A stretch of DNA of 64,000 bases, taken from the NCBI RefSeq assembly GCF_000371965.1, contig NZ_AQUO01000001.1, positions 2,178,001 through 2,242,000 of the forward strand. Direction: 5' to 3'. The notes under the pieces were generated by a model. It made no database searches, was not told where the DNA came from, and was given only the letters and a program-made list of their open reading frames with translations. Shown here one piece after another: positions 38,629 to 47,058 of this stretch; within the stretch, counting starts at the first letter, position 1, and each line of letters begins with the position of its first letter. The DNA comes from Paracoccus sp. N5 (GTDB taxonomy: Bacteria > Pseudomonadota > Alphaproteobacteria > Rhodobacterales > Rhodobacteraceae). The position numbers and the translations under genes were made by a program.

Positions 38629-38979
38629 CTCCGGGCCTCGCCTGCGCAAAAGAAAACCGCCGGGGGCGCTGGCACTCCATCCGACGGCACTGTCAAAGGT
38701 CTTCTGACAAAAGAATATGTCACGGCTTCCCGCCGCGCCTCGGGCATCCGGTGCTCCAAGGGAACGATCCAGCGGCATACCGAGCTTGGCGAAACCATCG
38801 TCAAGCGCACGATCAACGAGTTCCTGAGCGAAGGCATCCTGATCGAGACCGGCCGCCGCGCCTGCAAGAACGGTTTTACCGTCGTCTATCGCATTTCCCG
38901 TGCCGCTGTCCGCACCCTGGAGGGCATTGCCGAACCCGATGGTGAGACGGGGTCCACAGAGGACGGGCGTGGGACGTGA
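38629..38979 (+). pseudogene. Winged-helix-like ORF lacking a start (5'-truncated)
   Basis: A frame of 116 codons opens after a TAG at 38626 and ends at TGA 38977, but contains no in-frame ATG, GTG or TTG. Its translation is compact and protein-like: GLLTKEYVTASRRASGIRCS, then GTIQRHTELGETIVKRTINEFLSEGILIETGRR and FTVVYRISRAAVRTLEGIAE, which has the shape of a winged helix with a recognition helix (KRTINEFLSEGIL) and a wing. I do not recognise the family. It sits 100 bases downstream of tRNA-Tyr, a common integration site, so it may be a remnant of an integrated element. A non-standard start (such as CTG at about 38701) cannot be excluded. Confidence 0.5.
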
Positions 38980-39098
38980 TCGTCTTCGCCAAGGCCGATG
39001 CGGTGCGGAACCTTCCTCTTCAGGCAGCTTTGCCATTTTGCGAAGACAATGAGATGGTGCGCCGGGACCGCCTGGTGACTGTCGCGGGGAGGGGTGCG

Positions 39099-39914
39099 AT
39101 GACACGGCTTTATCGCGGCATGGACCGCGCGGCGCTGGACCGCGCCTATGACAACAGCGGCCATGTGGCGGATTTTCCCGGGCTGATCCGCGACTTCCAG
39201 ACCCGCAGCCAGGCGATGCGGGCCGGGCACGGCGGGCGCTACGACCTGCGCTATGGCAAGGGTGCGCGGGAACGGTTCGACTGGCTGCCCTGCGGACGCG
39301 CCGAGGCGCCGGTCTTCGTCTTTGTCCATGGCGGCTATTGGCAAAGCTGCGACAAGGAGGATTTCACCTTCATCGCCGCCGGCCCGCTGGCGCATGGCTG
39401 GAACGTGGTGCTGGCGGAATATGCGCTGGCGCCCGCCGCCTCGATGACCGGCATCGTCAAGCAGGTCGGCCGGCTGCTGGACCATCTGGCCGGGCAGTCC
39501 GAGCTGGGCACGGGACCCATGTGCCTGGCCGGCCATTCCGCCGGCGGCCATCTGGCGGCGCTTCATCGCGGGCATCCGGCGGTGGGCTCGGTGCTGGCGA
39601 TGAGCGGGCTCTACGATCTCGAGCCGATCAGCCTGTGCGGCTGGAATGATCCGCTGCAGCTGACCGAGGCCGAGATCGACCGCTTCAGCCCGCAACGCCG
39701 GATCGGTCCCGGCGCGCCGATGCTGGTCGCAGCCGGTGCCGATGAGCGGCCGGAGCTGCTGCGCCAGTCACGCGATTATGCCGCCGCTTGCCGGCAAGCC
39801 GGCGAACCGGCCGAGCTGCTGCTGGTGGCGGGGCGCAACCATTTCGATGTGCTGGATGACCTCGCCGATCCCGAGGGCGCGCAGCTGACTGCATTGGCGG
39901 CGCTCGGCGGCTAG
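39099..39914 (+). CDS. Alpha/beta hydrolase, arylformamidase/esterase-like
   Basis: A 271-residue hydrolase with the HGG oxyanion motif (VFVFVHGGYWQSCDKEDFTFIA), the nucleophile elbow CLAGHSAGGHLAAL and a likely catalytic His in GRNHFDVLDDL. The pattern resembles bacterial kynurenine formamidase-type esterases, but no tryptophan catabolic genes are adjacent, so the substrate is open. The start at 39099 has GGGAGGGG upstream; the frame is open to 38976. Its TAG stop lies in the CTAG target site of a miniature insertion element. Confidence 0.87.
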   Translation: MTRLYRGMDRAALDRAYDNSGHVADFPGLIRDFQTRSQAMRAGHGGRYDLRYGKGARERFDWLPCGRAEAPVFVFVHGGYWQSCDKEDFTFIAAGPLAHGWNVVLAEYALAPAASMTGIVKQVGRLLDHLAGQSELGTGPMCLAGHSAGGHLAALHRGHPAVGSVLAMSGLYDLEPISLCGWNDPLQLTEAEIDRFSPQRRIGPGAPMLVAAGADERPELLRQSRDYAAACRQAGEPAELLLVAGRNHFDVLDDLADPEGAQLTALAALGG

Positions 39915-40216
39915 AGGGCGTCTTTCATTCAAGCGTTCCAAGCCATTGCGCAGGCGAGGTCGACAAACGCCTTGAATGAGGCGACGGTCCTCTCGCATCG
40001 CAGGGCTATGCGCCGGAAGCATCTGAGCTTGTTGAAGAAACACTCCACGAGGTGACGTTCCTCGTAGAGTGCCCGGTCCAGCGGCGTACTCCCGGCGCGG
40101 CTGCGGTTGCGCTTGATCCGGACGGCGGCCCGCAGGTCGTCGTTCAAGATCGCCTCCGGTTTCCGATCTTGAATCAGCACGCCGACAACATGGAAATCCT
40201 TGAATGAAGACACCCT
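39915..40216 (-). mobile_element. 302-bp miniature IS5-family element
   Basis: The ends are near-identical inverted repeats: AGGGCGTCTTTCATTCAAG on the left, and AGGGTGTCTTCATTCAAG when the right end is read inward. It is flanked by CTAG on both sides (39911-39914 and 40217-40220), a target duplication. The interior codes only for the C-terminal part of a transposase, so this is an internally deleted, non-autonomous derivative. Confidence 0.88.
39929..40213 (-). pseudogene. C-terminal fragment of an IS5-family transposase
   Basis: About 94 codons readable without interruption. The block YEERHLVECFFNKLRCFRRIALRCERTVASFKAFVDLACAM is the conserved C-terminus of IS5-type transposases, including the catalytic Glu in the ERHLVE motif. 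The N-terminal two thirds with the catalytic aspartates are missing; the frame runs into the right terminal repeat. Confidence 0.88.
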
Positions 40217-40555
40217 CTAGGCCGGGCGCATCTGGCCGGCGAGGATCACCACCGCGCCCAGGATGCACAGCCCGCCGCCCAGAAGGTCCCAGCGGCTCGG
40301 CGCTTGGCCCTCGGTCAGCCACAGCCAGCCGAGCGACGAGGCCACATAGATCCCGCCATAGGCGGCATAGGCGCGGCCGGCGAAATCGACCTGCACCCGG
40401 GTCAGCAGCCAGGCGAACAGCGCCAGCGCGACCATGCCCGGCACCAGCCACCAGGCCGAGCGGCCCAGCCGCAGCCAGGCCCAGAAGGCGAAGCAGCCGG
40501 CGATCTCGGCCAGCGCCGCCAGCCCGTAGACGGCCAGCGGCGCGGCCAGGGTCAC
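40217..40555 (-). CDS. ynfA: YnfA-family small membrane protein (UPF0060)
   Basis: A 112-residue inner-membrane protein with four hydrophobic segments, distantly related to small multidrug resistance transporters. The pattern AALAEIAGCFAFWAWLR, RAYAAYGGIYVASSLGWLW and RWDLLGGGLCILGAVVIL is family-specific. It overlaps the parE stop by 4 bases (ATGA), so it is coupled to parE. Its own TAG stop lies in the right CTAG copy flanking the miniature IS. Confidence 0.92.
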   Translation of the reverse strand: MTLAAPLAVYGLAALAEIAGCFAFWAWLRLGRSAWWLVPGMVALALFAWLLTRVQVDFAGRAYAAYGGIYVASSLGWLWLTEGQAPSRWDLLGGGLCILGAVVILAGQMRPA

Positions 40556-42522
40556 AGGTCCAGTTCCTCGGCGTCGGCGAATTGCGCGTTTTCCTGGATG
40601 AACTGGAAGCGCAACTCGGGCTTCTTGCCCATCAGCCGCTCGACCAGGTCCGAGGTCTCGCCGCCCTCTTCCTCGTCGATCGAGACCCGGATCAGCTTGC
40701 GCGTCCTGGGGTTCATCGTCGTGTCCTTCAGGTCCTTGGCATCCATCTCGCCCAGGCCCTTGAAGCGTTGCACGTCGATCTTGCCCTTGCCGCCCAGGCC
40801 CTTGGCGAGCATCGCCTCTTTCTCGGCATCGTCGGCGACATAGACGCGATGCGCCCCCTGGGTCAGCCGGTAAAGCGGCGGACAGGCCAGATACAGGTGG
40901 CCCTTGTCGATCAGGGGCCGCATCTGGGTGAAGAAGAAGGTCATCAGCAGCGACGCGATATGGGCGCCGTCCACATCCGCATCGGTCATGATGATGATCT
41001 TGTCATAGCGCAGGTCGTCCACGTTGAACTTGCTGCCCATGCCGACGCCGAGCGCCTGGCACAGGTCGCTGATCTCCTGGTTCGAGCCCAGCTTGGAACT
41101 GGCCGCGCCCAGCACGTTCAGGATCTTGCCGCGCAGGGGTAGCAGCGCCTGGGTCTGGCGCTCGCGCGCCATCTTGGCGCTGCCGCCGGCCGAGTCGCCC
41201 TCGACGATGAAAAGCTCGGTGCCCTCGCGGTTCGCGTTCGAACAATCGACCAGCTTGCCCGGCAGGCGCAGCTTCTTGGTCGCCGACTTGCGGGCGGTTT
41301 CCTTTTCCTGGCGGCGGCGCAGCCGCTCCTCGGCCCGCAGCACCAGGAAATCCAGGATCGCGCCGGCGGATTTCGTATCCGCCGCCAGCCAGTTGTCGAA
41401 ATGGTCGCGCACGGCGCCCTCGACCAGCCGGGCGGCCTCGACCGTGGCCAGGCGGTCCTTGGTCTGGCCGACGAATTCCGGCTCGCGGATGAAGCAACTG
41501 ACCAGCGCGCAGCCGCCGGTCAGCAGGTCGTCGCGGGTGATCTGCGCCGCCTTCTTGTTGCTGACCCGCTCGCCATAGGCGCGGATGCCGCGCAGGATCG
41601 CCGACCAGAAGCCGGCCTCATGCGTGCCGCCCTCGGGCGTGGGCACGGTGTTGCAATAGCTCTGGATGAAACCGTCGCGCGAGGGCGTCCAGTTGATCGC
41701 CCAGTCCACCTTGCCGGGGACGTTGAACTTTTCCTTGAAATCGACGCTGCCGGCGAAGGGCCGGTCGGCATAGCTGGAGGCGCCGGTGAGCTGCTCGTTC
41801 AGGTAGTCGGCCAGCCCGCCGGGGAAGTGGAAGATGGCCTCCTGCGGCGTCTCGCCGTCGTCGATCTCGGACTTCCAGCGGATCTCGACGCCCGAGAACA
41901 GATAGGCCTTGGACTTCACCATGCGGATCAGCCGCGCCGGCTTGAAGCGGTGATGGCCGAAGATCTGCTCGTCGGCGTGGAAGGTCACGGTGGTGCCGCG
42001 CCGGTTCGGGGCGGCGCCGACCTTTTCCACCGGCCCCAGCGGGATGCCGCGCGAGAAACTCTGCTGGAACAGTTCCTTGTTGCGGGCGACCTGCACCACC
42101 ATGCTGTCCGACAGCGCGTTGACGACCGAGGCGCCGACGCCGTGCAAGCCCCCCGAGGTCTGATAGGCATCGCCCGAGAACTTGCCACCGGCATGCAGCG
42201 TGCACAGGATCACCTCCAGCGCCGACTTGCCGGGGAATTTCGGATGCGGGTCGATCGGGATGCCGCGGCCGTTGTCGCGGATCACCACGCTGAAATCGGC
42301 CAGCAGCTCGACCTCGATGCGGCTGGCATGGCCGGCCACCGCCTCGTCCATCGAGTTGTCGAGGATCTCGGCCACCAGGTGGTGCAGCGCGCGTTCATCG
42401 GTGCCGCCGATATACATGCCCGGGCGCTTGCGGACGGGTTCCAGCCCTTCCAGCACCTCGATGGACGCGGCGGAATAGCTGTCAATCGCCTTGTCCGAGG
42501 CCGGGAAAAGATCGTCTGCCAT
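40552..42522 (-). CDS. parE: DNA topoisomerase IV subunit B
   Basis: ATPase subunit of topoisomerase IV, which decatenates daughter chromosomes; 656 residues. The GHKL ATPase motifs are EILDNSMDEAVAGHA, IRDNGRGIPID and GGLHGVGASVVNALSD; the TOPRIM motif is ELFIVEGDSAGGSAK with the DADVDGAHI acidic pair. ParE rather than GyrB is favoured by the short C-terminal domain (FQFIQENAQFADAEELDL end) and the RPGMYIGGTDERALHHL motif. parC is not in the window. Confidence 0.94.
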   Translation of the reverse strand: MADDLFPASDKAIDSYSAASIEVLEGLEPVRKRPGMYIGGTDERALHHLVAEILDNSMDEAVAGHASRIEVELLADFSVVIRDNGRGIPIDPHPKFPGKSALEVILCTLHAGGKFSGDAYQTSGGLHGVGASVVNALSDSMVVQVARNKELFQQSFSRGIPLGPVEKVGAAPNRRGTTVTFHADEQIFGHHRFKPARLIRMVKSKAYLFSGVEIRWKSEIDDGETPQEAIFHFPGGLADYLNEQLTGASSYADRPFAGSVDFKEKFNVPGKVDWAINWTPSRDGFIQSYCNTVPTPEGGTHEAGFWSAILRGIRAYGERVSNKKAAQITRDDLLTGGCALVSCFIREPEFVGQTKDRLATVEAARLVEGAVRDHFDNWLAADTKSAGAILDFLVLRAEERLRRRQEKETARKSATKKLRLPGKLVDCSNANREGTELFIVEGDSAGGSAKMARERQTQALLPLRGKILNVLGAASSKLGSNQEISDLCQALGVGMGSKFNVDDLRYDKIIIMTDADVDGAHIASLLMTFFFTQMRPLIDKGHLYLACPPLYRLTQGAHRVYVADDAEKEAMLAKGLGGKGKIDVQRFKGLGEMDAKDLKDTTMNPRTRKLIRVSIDEEEGGETSDLVERLMGKKPELRFQFIQENAQFADAEELDL

Positions 42523-42651
42523 GGCACCTGCTCGTCTTGCTCTTTGGGCCGGGGTTATCTCATGGCGCGGCGGGGCGGGGCAAGGGCAAGTGTCGGCCGG
42601 GCCCTCCGCGCCGGCGGCGCCTGGTCAAATGTGACAAGAACCTGCGACAAC

Positions 42652-42665
42652 TTGATGCGTGTCAA
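42652..42665 (+). promoter_or_regulatory. Candidate FNR/NNR-type box upstream of ppk2
   Basis: TTGAT-GCGT-GTCAA matches the FNR consensus TTGAT-N4-ATCAA at 9 of 10 positions. With a -10-like CACAAT at 42688-42693 the box would be centred near -41.5, the classic activating position. It lies 61 bases before the ppk2 start codon and could also touch the divergent parE promoter. Confidence 0.45.
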
Positions 42666-42726
42666 GGCGCCCCACCCGGGGCTATGTCACAATTCCTTCG
42701 TTGAGTGGTAACGGAGGAGCGCGCGC

Positions 42727-43800
42727 ATGGATGGTATCACGGTCAAGAGGGAAACGCCCGACGCCTCCGGGGTTGGCGAGTCGGCAGCGACGGTGGTCGG
42801 AGAGGCGAAAGTCATGCCCCCGGCCGCCGCCGCTGTCCCCGATGCGGCGGCCGGCGTGGAGCCGGCCGCCGATGGCAATGGCGAGGGGCAGGGGCCCAGA
42901 AGCTTTCCCAGGGTCGACCCGGATGCGATCCGCCTGGCCTTCGAGACCGGGCGCTATCCCTATCCGCGCCGCATGGGCCGCGCGGCCTATGAGCGGGAAA
43001 AGGCGCTCTTGCAGGCCGAATTGCTGAAGGTGCAGATCTGGGCGCAGGAGACCGGGCAGAAATTCGTCATCCTGTTCGAGGGCCGCGACGCCGCCGGCAA
43101 GGGCGGCACGATCAAGCGCTTCATGGAACACCTGAACCCGCGTTTCGCCCGCGTGGTGGCGCTGAACAAGCCCTCGGAGGTCGAGCGCGGCCAGTGGTTC
43201 TTCCAGCGCTACATCCAGCACCTGCCCACCGCGGGCGAAATGGTGTTCTACGACCGCAGCTGGTACAACCGCGCCGGCGTCGAGCGGGTGATGGGCTTCT
43301 GCTCGCCCACCGAATACCTGGAGTTCATGCGCCAGGCCCCGGAATACGAGCGGATGCTGGTCCGGGCCGGGGTGCGGCTTTACAAGTACTGGTTCTCGGT
43401 CACCCGCGACGAGCAGCGCCGCCGCTTCAAGGAACGCGAGACCGACCCGCTGAAACGCTGGAAGCTGTCGCCCATCGACCTGGCCAGCCTCGACAAATGG
43501 GACGAATACACCGAGGCGAAGGAGGCGATGTTCTTCTATACCGACACCGCCGACGCGCCCTGGATCATCGTCAAGTCGAACGACAAGAAGCGCGCGCGGC
43601 TGAATTGCATGCGGCATTTCCTGTCGACGCTGGACTATCCCGACAAGGACCCCGGGATCGTGACGCCGCCCGACCCGCTGATCGTCGGCCATGCCGGGCA
43701 TGTGATCCACCAGTCCGAGCATATCCTGGGCGCCTCGCTGCATCCCGACCACCGGCGCGCGGCCAAGGGCGCGGCGCCGGGCGCGCAGGCGGCCGGCTAG
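42727..43800 (+). CDS. ppk2: Polyphosphate kinase 2
   Basis: A 357-residue enzyme that transfers phosphate between polyphosphate and nucleotides (PPK2 family). The P-loop EGRDAAGKGG is at residues 118-127 and the lid-associated DRSWYNR motif at 176-182. The one-domain size and the motif FSVTRDEQRRRFKERETDPLKRWKLSP suggest a class I-type PPK2, which usually makes ATP or GTP from polyphosphate. The first ~55 residues are a low-complexity Ala/Pro/Glu/Gly extension, longer than usual. The ribosome-binding site ACGGAGGAG is about nine bases upstream. Confidence 0.95.
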   Translation: MDGITVKRETPDASGVGESAATVVGEAKVMPPAAAAVPDAAAGVEPAADGNGEGQGPRSFPRVDPDAIRLAFETGRYPYPRRMGRAAYEREKALLQAELLKVQIWAQETGQKFVILFEGRDAAGKGGTIKRFMEHLNPRFARVVALNKPSEVERGQWFFQRYIQHLPTAGEMVFYDRSWYNRAGVERVMGFCSPTEYLEFMRQAPEYERMLVRAGVRLYKYWFSVTRDEQRRRFKERETDPLKRWKLSPIDLASLDKWDEYTEAKEAMFFYTDTADAPWIIVKSNDKKRARLNCMRHFLSTLDYPDKDPGIVTPPDPLIVGHAGHVIHQSEHILGASLHPDHRRAAKGAAPGAQAAG

Positions 43801-43812
43801 GGCAGCCCCAGG

Positions 43813-44472
43813 CTATTCGGGTTCGGCCAGCCGCTCCTGCCACATCTTCTGGAAGGCCGGCCGGGCCTGGCAATCATCCAGCCAGGCTTGCGCGGCTGGG
43901 AACTGCTCGATCAGCGCGCCATAGCCCTGAGCATAGCGCAGGATCTCGGCCACGTTCAGGTCGGCCACGGTGAAGCGGCCGCCGACCAGGTGGCCGTGCC
44001 GCGCCAGATGCGCGTCCAGCACCGCCAGCGGCCGCACCAGCCGCTCGGCCGCATGGCCGACGGCGGCCTGCGCCGCGCCCGGCTGGGCCTGGCCGGGGCG
44101 GTGGTTGAACAGGATCGCCAGCGCGTCCGGCTCGATCATGGTGGCGGCGTAGAAGCTCCATTGCAGCATCAGCGCATCCTCGACCATGTCGGCGGGGCCG
44201 AAGGGCTGGCCGTGCTTGCGCGCCAGGTGCAGCGTGCAGGCCAGCGATTCGGACAGCACCAGGTCGCCGTCCTGGATCACCGGGACGGCCCCGGCGGGCG
44301 ACAGCTTCAGGAAGCTCTCCGAGCGGGTGTTGAGCGGCGCCCCGGGCGCCCCGGCATCCTCCAGCCGATAGGCCTGGATCACCGGCACCTGCTTGAACGG
44401 CAGGCCCAGCTCGTGACACAGCCAGATGATGCGCGAGGCGCGCGAGCGGGTGACGCCATAGACGGTCAGCAT
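43813..44472 (-). CDS. Glutathione S-transferase family protein
   Basis: A 219-residue cytosolic GST. The thioredoxin-like N-terminal domain (MLTVYGVTRSRASRIIWLCHELGLPF) is followed by the cis-proline motif SPAGAVPVIQDGDLVLSESLA and an all-helical C-terminal domain with the N-capping box VGGRFTVADLNVAEIL. The substrate is unknown. It ends 12 bases from the convergent ppk2 stop. Confidence 0.92.
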   Translation of the reverse strand: MLTVYGVTRSRASRIIWLCHELGLPFKQVPVIQAYRLEDAGAPGAPLNTRSESFLKLSPAGAVPVIQDGDLVLSESLACTLHLARKHGQPFGPADMVEDALMLQWSFYAATMIEPDALAILFNHRPGQAQPGAAQAAVGHAAERLVRPLAVLDAHLARHGHLVGGRFTVADLNVAEILRYAQGYGALIEQFPAAQAWLDDCQARPAFQKMWQERLAEPE

Positions 44473-44511
44473 GGTTCTCTCCCGTGATGCCTGGGCGCAG
44501 GTTAGGCCCGC

Positions 44512-45684
44512 TTACAGCACCTGGGCAAGATAGCGCATCATGTTGCCGCCCATGACCTTGGCGATCTGCTCGTCGCTCAGGCCCGCATCCATCAGCGCCT
44601 GGGTCAGCGCCGCCAGATGCGCCACGTCGAAGGGCGCATCGACCGAACCGTCGTAATCCGAGCCCAGCGAGACCGCGTCCTCGCCCACCAGCGCGATGGC
44701 GGCCTGGATCGAGGCGGCGATGTCGGCCGGTGTCCTGCCGCAGTTCACATCCGCCCAGAAGCCGATGCCGATCACGCCGCCCTTGCGGGCGATGGCCTGC
44801 ACCAGCTCATCGGGCAGGTTGCGCGGGCTGGCGCATTGGCCGTGGATGCCGGTATGGGACAGGATCGGCCGGGTGCCGGGAATGGCCAGCACGTCGCGCA
44901 CCAGCTGCGGGCTGGCGTGCGCCAGGTCGACGATCATGCGCTTGGCCATCATCTCGGCCACCACCTCGCGGCCGAAATCCGACAGGCCCGATTCCGCCCC
45001 GCCCTCGCCATGCAGGCTGCCGCCCAGTTCGTTGTCGAAGAAATGCGTCAGCCCGACCAGCCGGAAGCCGGCGCCGTAAAGCACCTGCAAATTGGCGATA
45101 TTGCCCTCCAGCGGATGGCCGCCCTCGGTGCCCAGCAGGGCGCCGACGGTATGGGCGCCATTCTGCCGCGCCTCCAGCAGCACCTGCAGATCCTCGGCCG
45201 AGCGGATCAGCATCAAGGCCTCCGGCGCGCGCTCGGCGGCGCGGCGCAGGGCCGCGGCCTGGACCAGCGCGCGCTCCTTCAGGCTGAACCAAGCCGAGAA
45301 GGGCCGCAGCTGGCCGATGAACAGCGGCGTGATATTGTCGGGCGCCTCGGCGGAATTCCGGCTGTAGTTCTGGCCGCGCGGGCTCTTGGTGACGGTGGTG
45401 AAGACCTGGACCGCGACATTGCCCAGGGCCAGCCGGGGCACGTCGACATGACCCCGCCCGGCCCGGTCCAGCAGGTCGCGGTCCCACAGCAGCGCGTCCG
45501 AATGCCAGTCGCCGATGACCAGCCGCCGATGCAGCGCCTCGGCCTCGGGCGAGACCGGCCAGCCCGCCTCGGGCATGGTCACCGGGTTCAGCCGCCGCTC
45601 GACGAAACCCGGCCCCCAGATCGCCACGCCCGCCGCGGCCAGCACGACCAGCACCGCCAGTCCCATGAAGATGCGCCGGATCAT
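44512..45684 (-). CDS. Membrane-anchored dipeptidase (M19, renal dipeptidase family)
   Basis: A 390-residue zinc peptidase with an N-terminal membrane anchor (residues 3-24, RRIFMGLAVLVVLAAAGVAIWG). Likely zinc ligands are seen in order: WHSD (His61, Asp63), the bridging Glu in GTEGGHPLEG, the His in DLAHAS and the His in SHTGIHGQC. The family end-motif is GSDYDGSVD. It probably cleaves dipeptides, possibly with D-residues, in the periplasm. The start MIRRIFMG was chosen because it begins the anchor; the frame is open 28 codons further. Confidence 0.92.
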   Translation of the reverse strand: MIRRIFMGLAVLVVLAAAGVAIWGPGFVERRLNPVTMPEAGWPVSPEAEALHRRLVIGDWHSDALLWDRDLLDRAGRGHVDVPRLALGNVAVQVFTTVTKSPRGQNYSRNSAEAPDNITPLFIGQLRPFSAWFSLKERALVQAAALRRAAERAPEALMLIRSAEDLQVLLEARQNGAHTVGALLGTEGGHPLEGNIANLQVLYGAGFRLVGLTHFFDNELGGSLHGEGGAESGLSDFGREVVAEMMAKRMIVDLAHASPQLVRDVLAIPGTRPILSHTGIHGQCASPRNLPDELVQAIARKGGVIGIGFWADVNCGRTPADIAASIQAAIALVGEDAVSLGSDYDGSVDAPFDVAHLAALTQALMDAGLSDEQIAKVMGGNMMRYLAQVL

Positions 45685-45750
45685 GCCGCCCCCATTCCGT
45701 TTCCGCCAACCATAGGCCGCACCCCGGCCCAAGGCGACGAAAATCCGCCC

Positions 45751-45780
45751 GGCTTCTTTCTTGCACAAATATCCTCGGGG
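45751..45780 (+). repeat. Dispersed intergenic motif copy
   Basis: GGCTTCTTTCTTGCACAAAT followed by ATCCTCGGGG resembles the right arm of the 16117-16179 hairpin. It lies in the 200-bp gap between the dipeptidase and DUF421 genes, next to a G-rich/C-rich hairpin (GGGGGGCGAAGCGCCCCC). Confidence 0.5.
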
Positions 45781-45884
45781 GGTCCGGGGGGCGAAGCGCC
45801 CCCGGCTCGCGCGGCCCGGGAACCCGCCCCCCCGGTAACGGCGTTTGCGAAAGACCCGCGCAACGCGGGCAGGGGACAGTCGCC

Positions 45885-46168
45885 ATGTTTGACGAGATGC
45901 AGCGCATTCTCATGGCGAACAGGACATGCGCTTCGCGCTCGAGGTCCTGTTCCGCACCACCATCGTCTATTTCTACACGCTGATGCTGATGCGCTGGCTG
46001 GGCGGGCGCACGGTGGCACAGCTTTCCATCGTCGAATTCCTGCTGGTGATCGCCATCGGCTCGGCGGTGGGCGATTCGCTCTTCTACCCCGAGGTGCCGA
46101 TGCTGCCGGCGATGTTCGCGATCCTGATCGTCTCGATCTACAACAAGCTCATCGACAAGGCGATGCTG
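45885..46168 (+). pseudogene. DUF421 (YetF-like) membrane protein, 5' part, disrupted by IS
   Basis: The N-terminal part of a DUF421 protein: from ATG at 45926 it reads MRFALEVLFRTTIVYFYTLM, then LMRWLGGRTVAQLSIVEFLLVIAIGSAVGD and AMFAILIVSIYNKLIDKAML, with three membrane segments. The IS3 element at 46169 supplies an immediate TGA. The probable original start is ATG 45885 (MFDEMQRILM, with AGGGGACAG upstream). That frame joins the DUF421 frame only if one G is added near 45913 (ATGGCG to ATGGGCG), so a second lesion, a 1-base deletion, is likely. Confidence 0.85.
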
Positions 46169-46207
46169 TGAGCCACTCCCCATCTCTTGGACAGTTTCCG
46201 GGATGAT

Positions 46208-47050
46208 TTAAGCTACTCTCTGCCCCTGCTGATCGGTTTCGATCTGGTTGAAGTAGACCACGGCGGGCGGCTGTCCGCCATGGGCGGCGTGGGGCCGCTG
46301 GTGGTTGTAGAAGGTGATCCATCGGCCAACGCCCGCCTTCGCCTGCGAGCCGGTCTCCCAGGCGTGCAGATAGACGCACTCATACTTCAGGGACCGCCAA
46401 AGGCGCTCGATGAAGATGTTGTCGAGACACCGGCCCTTGCCGTCCATCGAGATCCGGGTGCCGATCCGTTTCAGCCGGTCGGTCCAGGCGAAGGACGTGA
46501 ACTGCGAGCCCTGATCGGTGTTCATGATCTCGGGCGGGCCGAAGCGGTGGACCGCCTCGTTCAGCGCCTCGACGCAGAAGTCGGCTTCGAGCGTGTTCGA
46601 GATGCGCCAGGCCAGCACCTTGCGGGTGAACCAGTCCATGATGGCGACCAGGTAGAGGAAGCCTCGTCGCATCGGCAGATAGGTGATGTCGGCACACCAG
46701 GCATGGTTGTGCCGATCGACCCGCAGGCCACCCAGCAGATAGGGGTAGGTCTTGTGCCCCTTCGCAGGCTTGCTGGTGTTGGGCTTCTGGTAGATCGGCA
46801 TCAGACGCATGAGCCGCATCAGCCGCCGGATGCGCTTCATGTTCACTGGGTGCCCTTCGTTCTGCAGGTGCCAGGTCATCTGCTGGACGCCGTAGAAGGG
46901 GGTTTCCAGGAACTGACGGTCGATCAGCCGCATGAGCGCCAGGTTCATCTCGGTCTCGCCCTGCGGTGCGTAGTAGAACGACGACCGCGAGATCGACAGC
47001 AGACGGCATTGCGCCCCGACCGACAGCGTGGGGTGAGAGCGTTCGATCAT
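46208..47050 (-). CDS. IS3-family transposase OrfB
   Basis: The catalytic DDE integrase-like part, about 280 residues from the internal ATG (MIERSHPTLSVGAQ). It is more likely made as an OrfAB fusion by -1 frameshifting from orfA at 47092-47098. DDE residues are in AWCADITYLPMRRGFLYLVAIMDW (first Asp), EIMNTDQGSQFTSFAW (second Asp) and the Glu of the YECVYLHAWE region or the nearby FIERLWRSLKYE. The open frame upstream (RFFVTKAQALDRQVRRG) is the part read after frameshifting. Confidence 0.93.
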   Translation of the reverse strand: MIERSHPTLSVGAQCRLLSISRSSFYYAPQGETEMNLALMRLIDRQFLETPFYGVQQMTWHLQNEGHPVNMKRIRRLMRLMRLMPIYQKPNTSKPAKGHKTYPYLLGGLRVDRHNHAWCADITYLPMRRGFLYLVAIMDWFTRKVLAWRISNTLEADFCVEALNEAVHRFGPPEIMNTDQGSQFTSFAWTDRLKRIGTRISMDGKGRCLDNIFIERLWRSLKYECVYLHAWETGSQAKAGVGRWITFYNHQRPHAAHGGQPPAVVYFNQIETDQQGQRVA

Positions 47051-47058
47051 CCCGCGCC

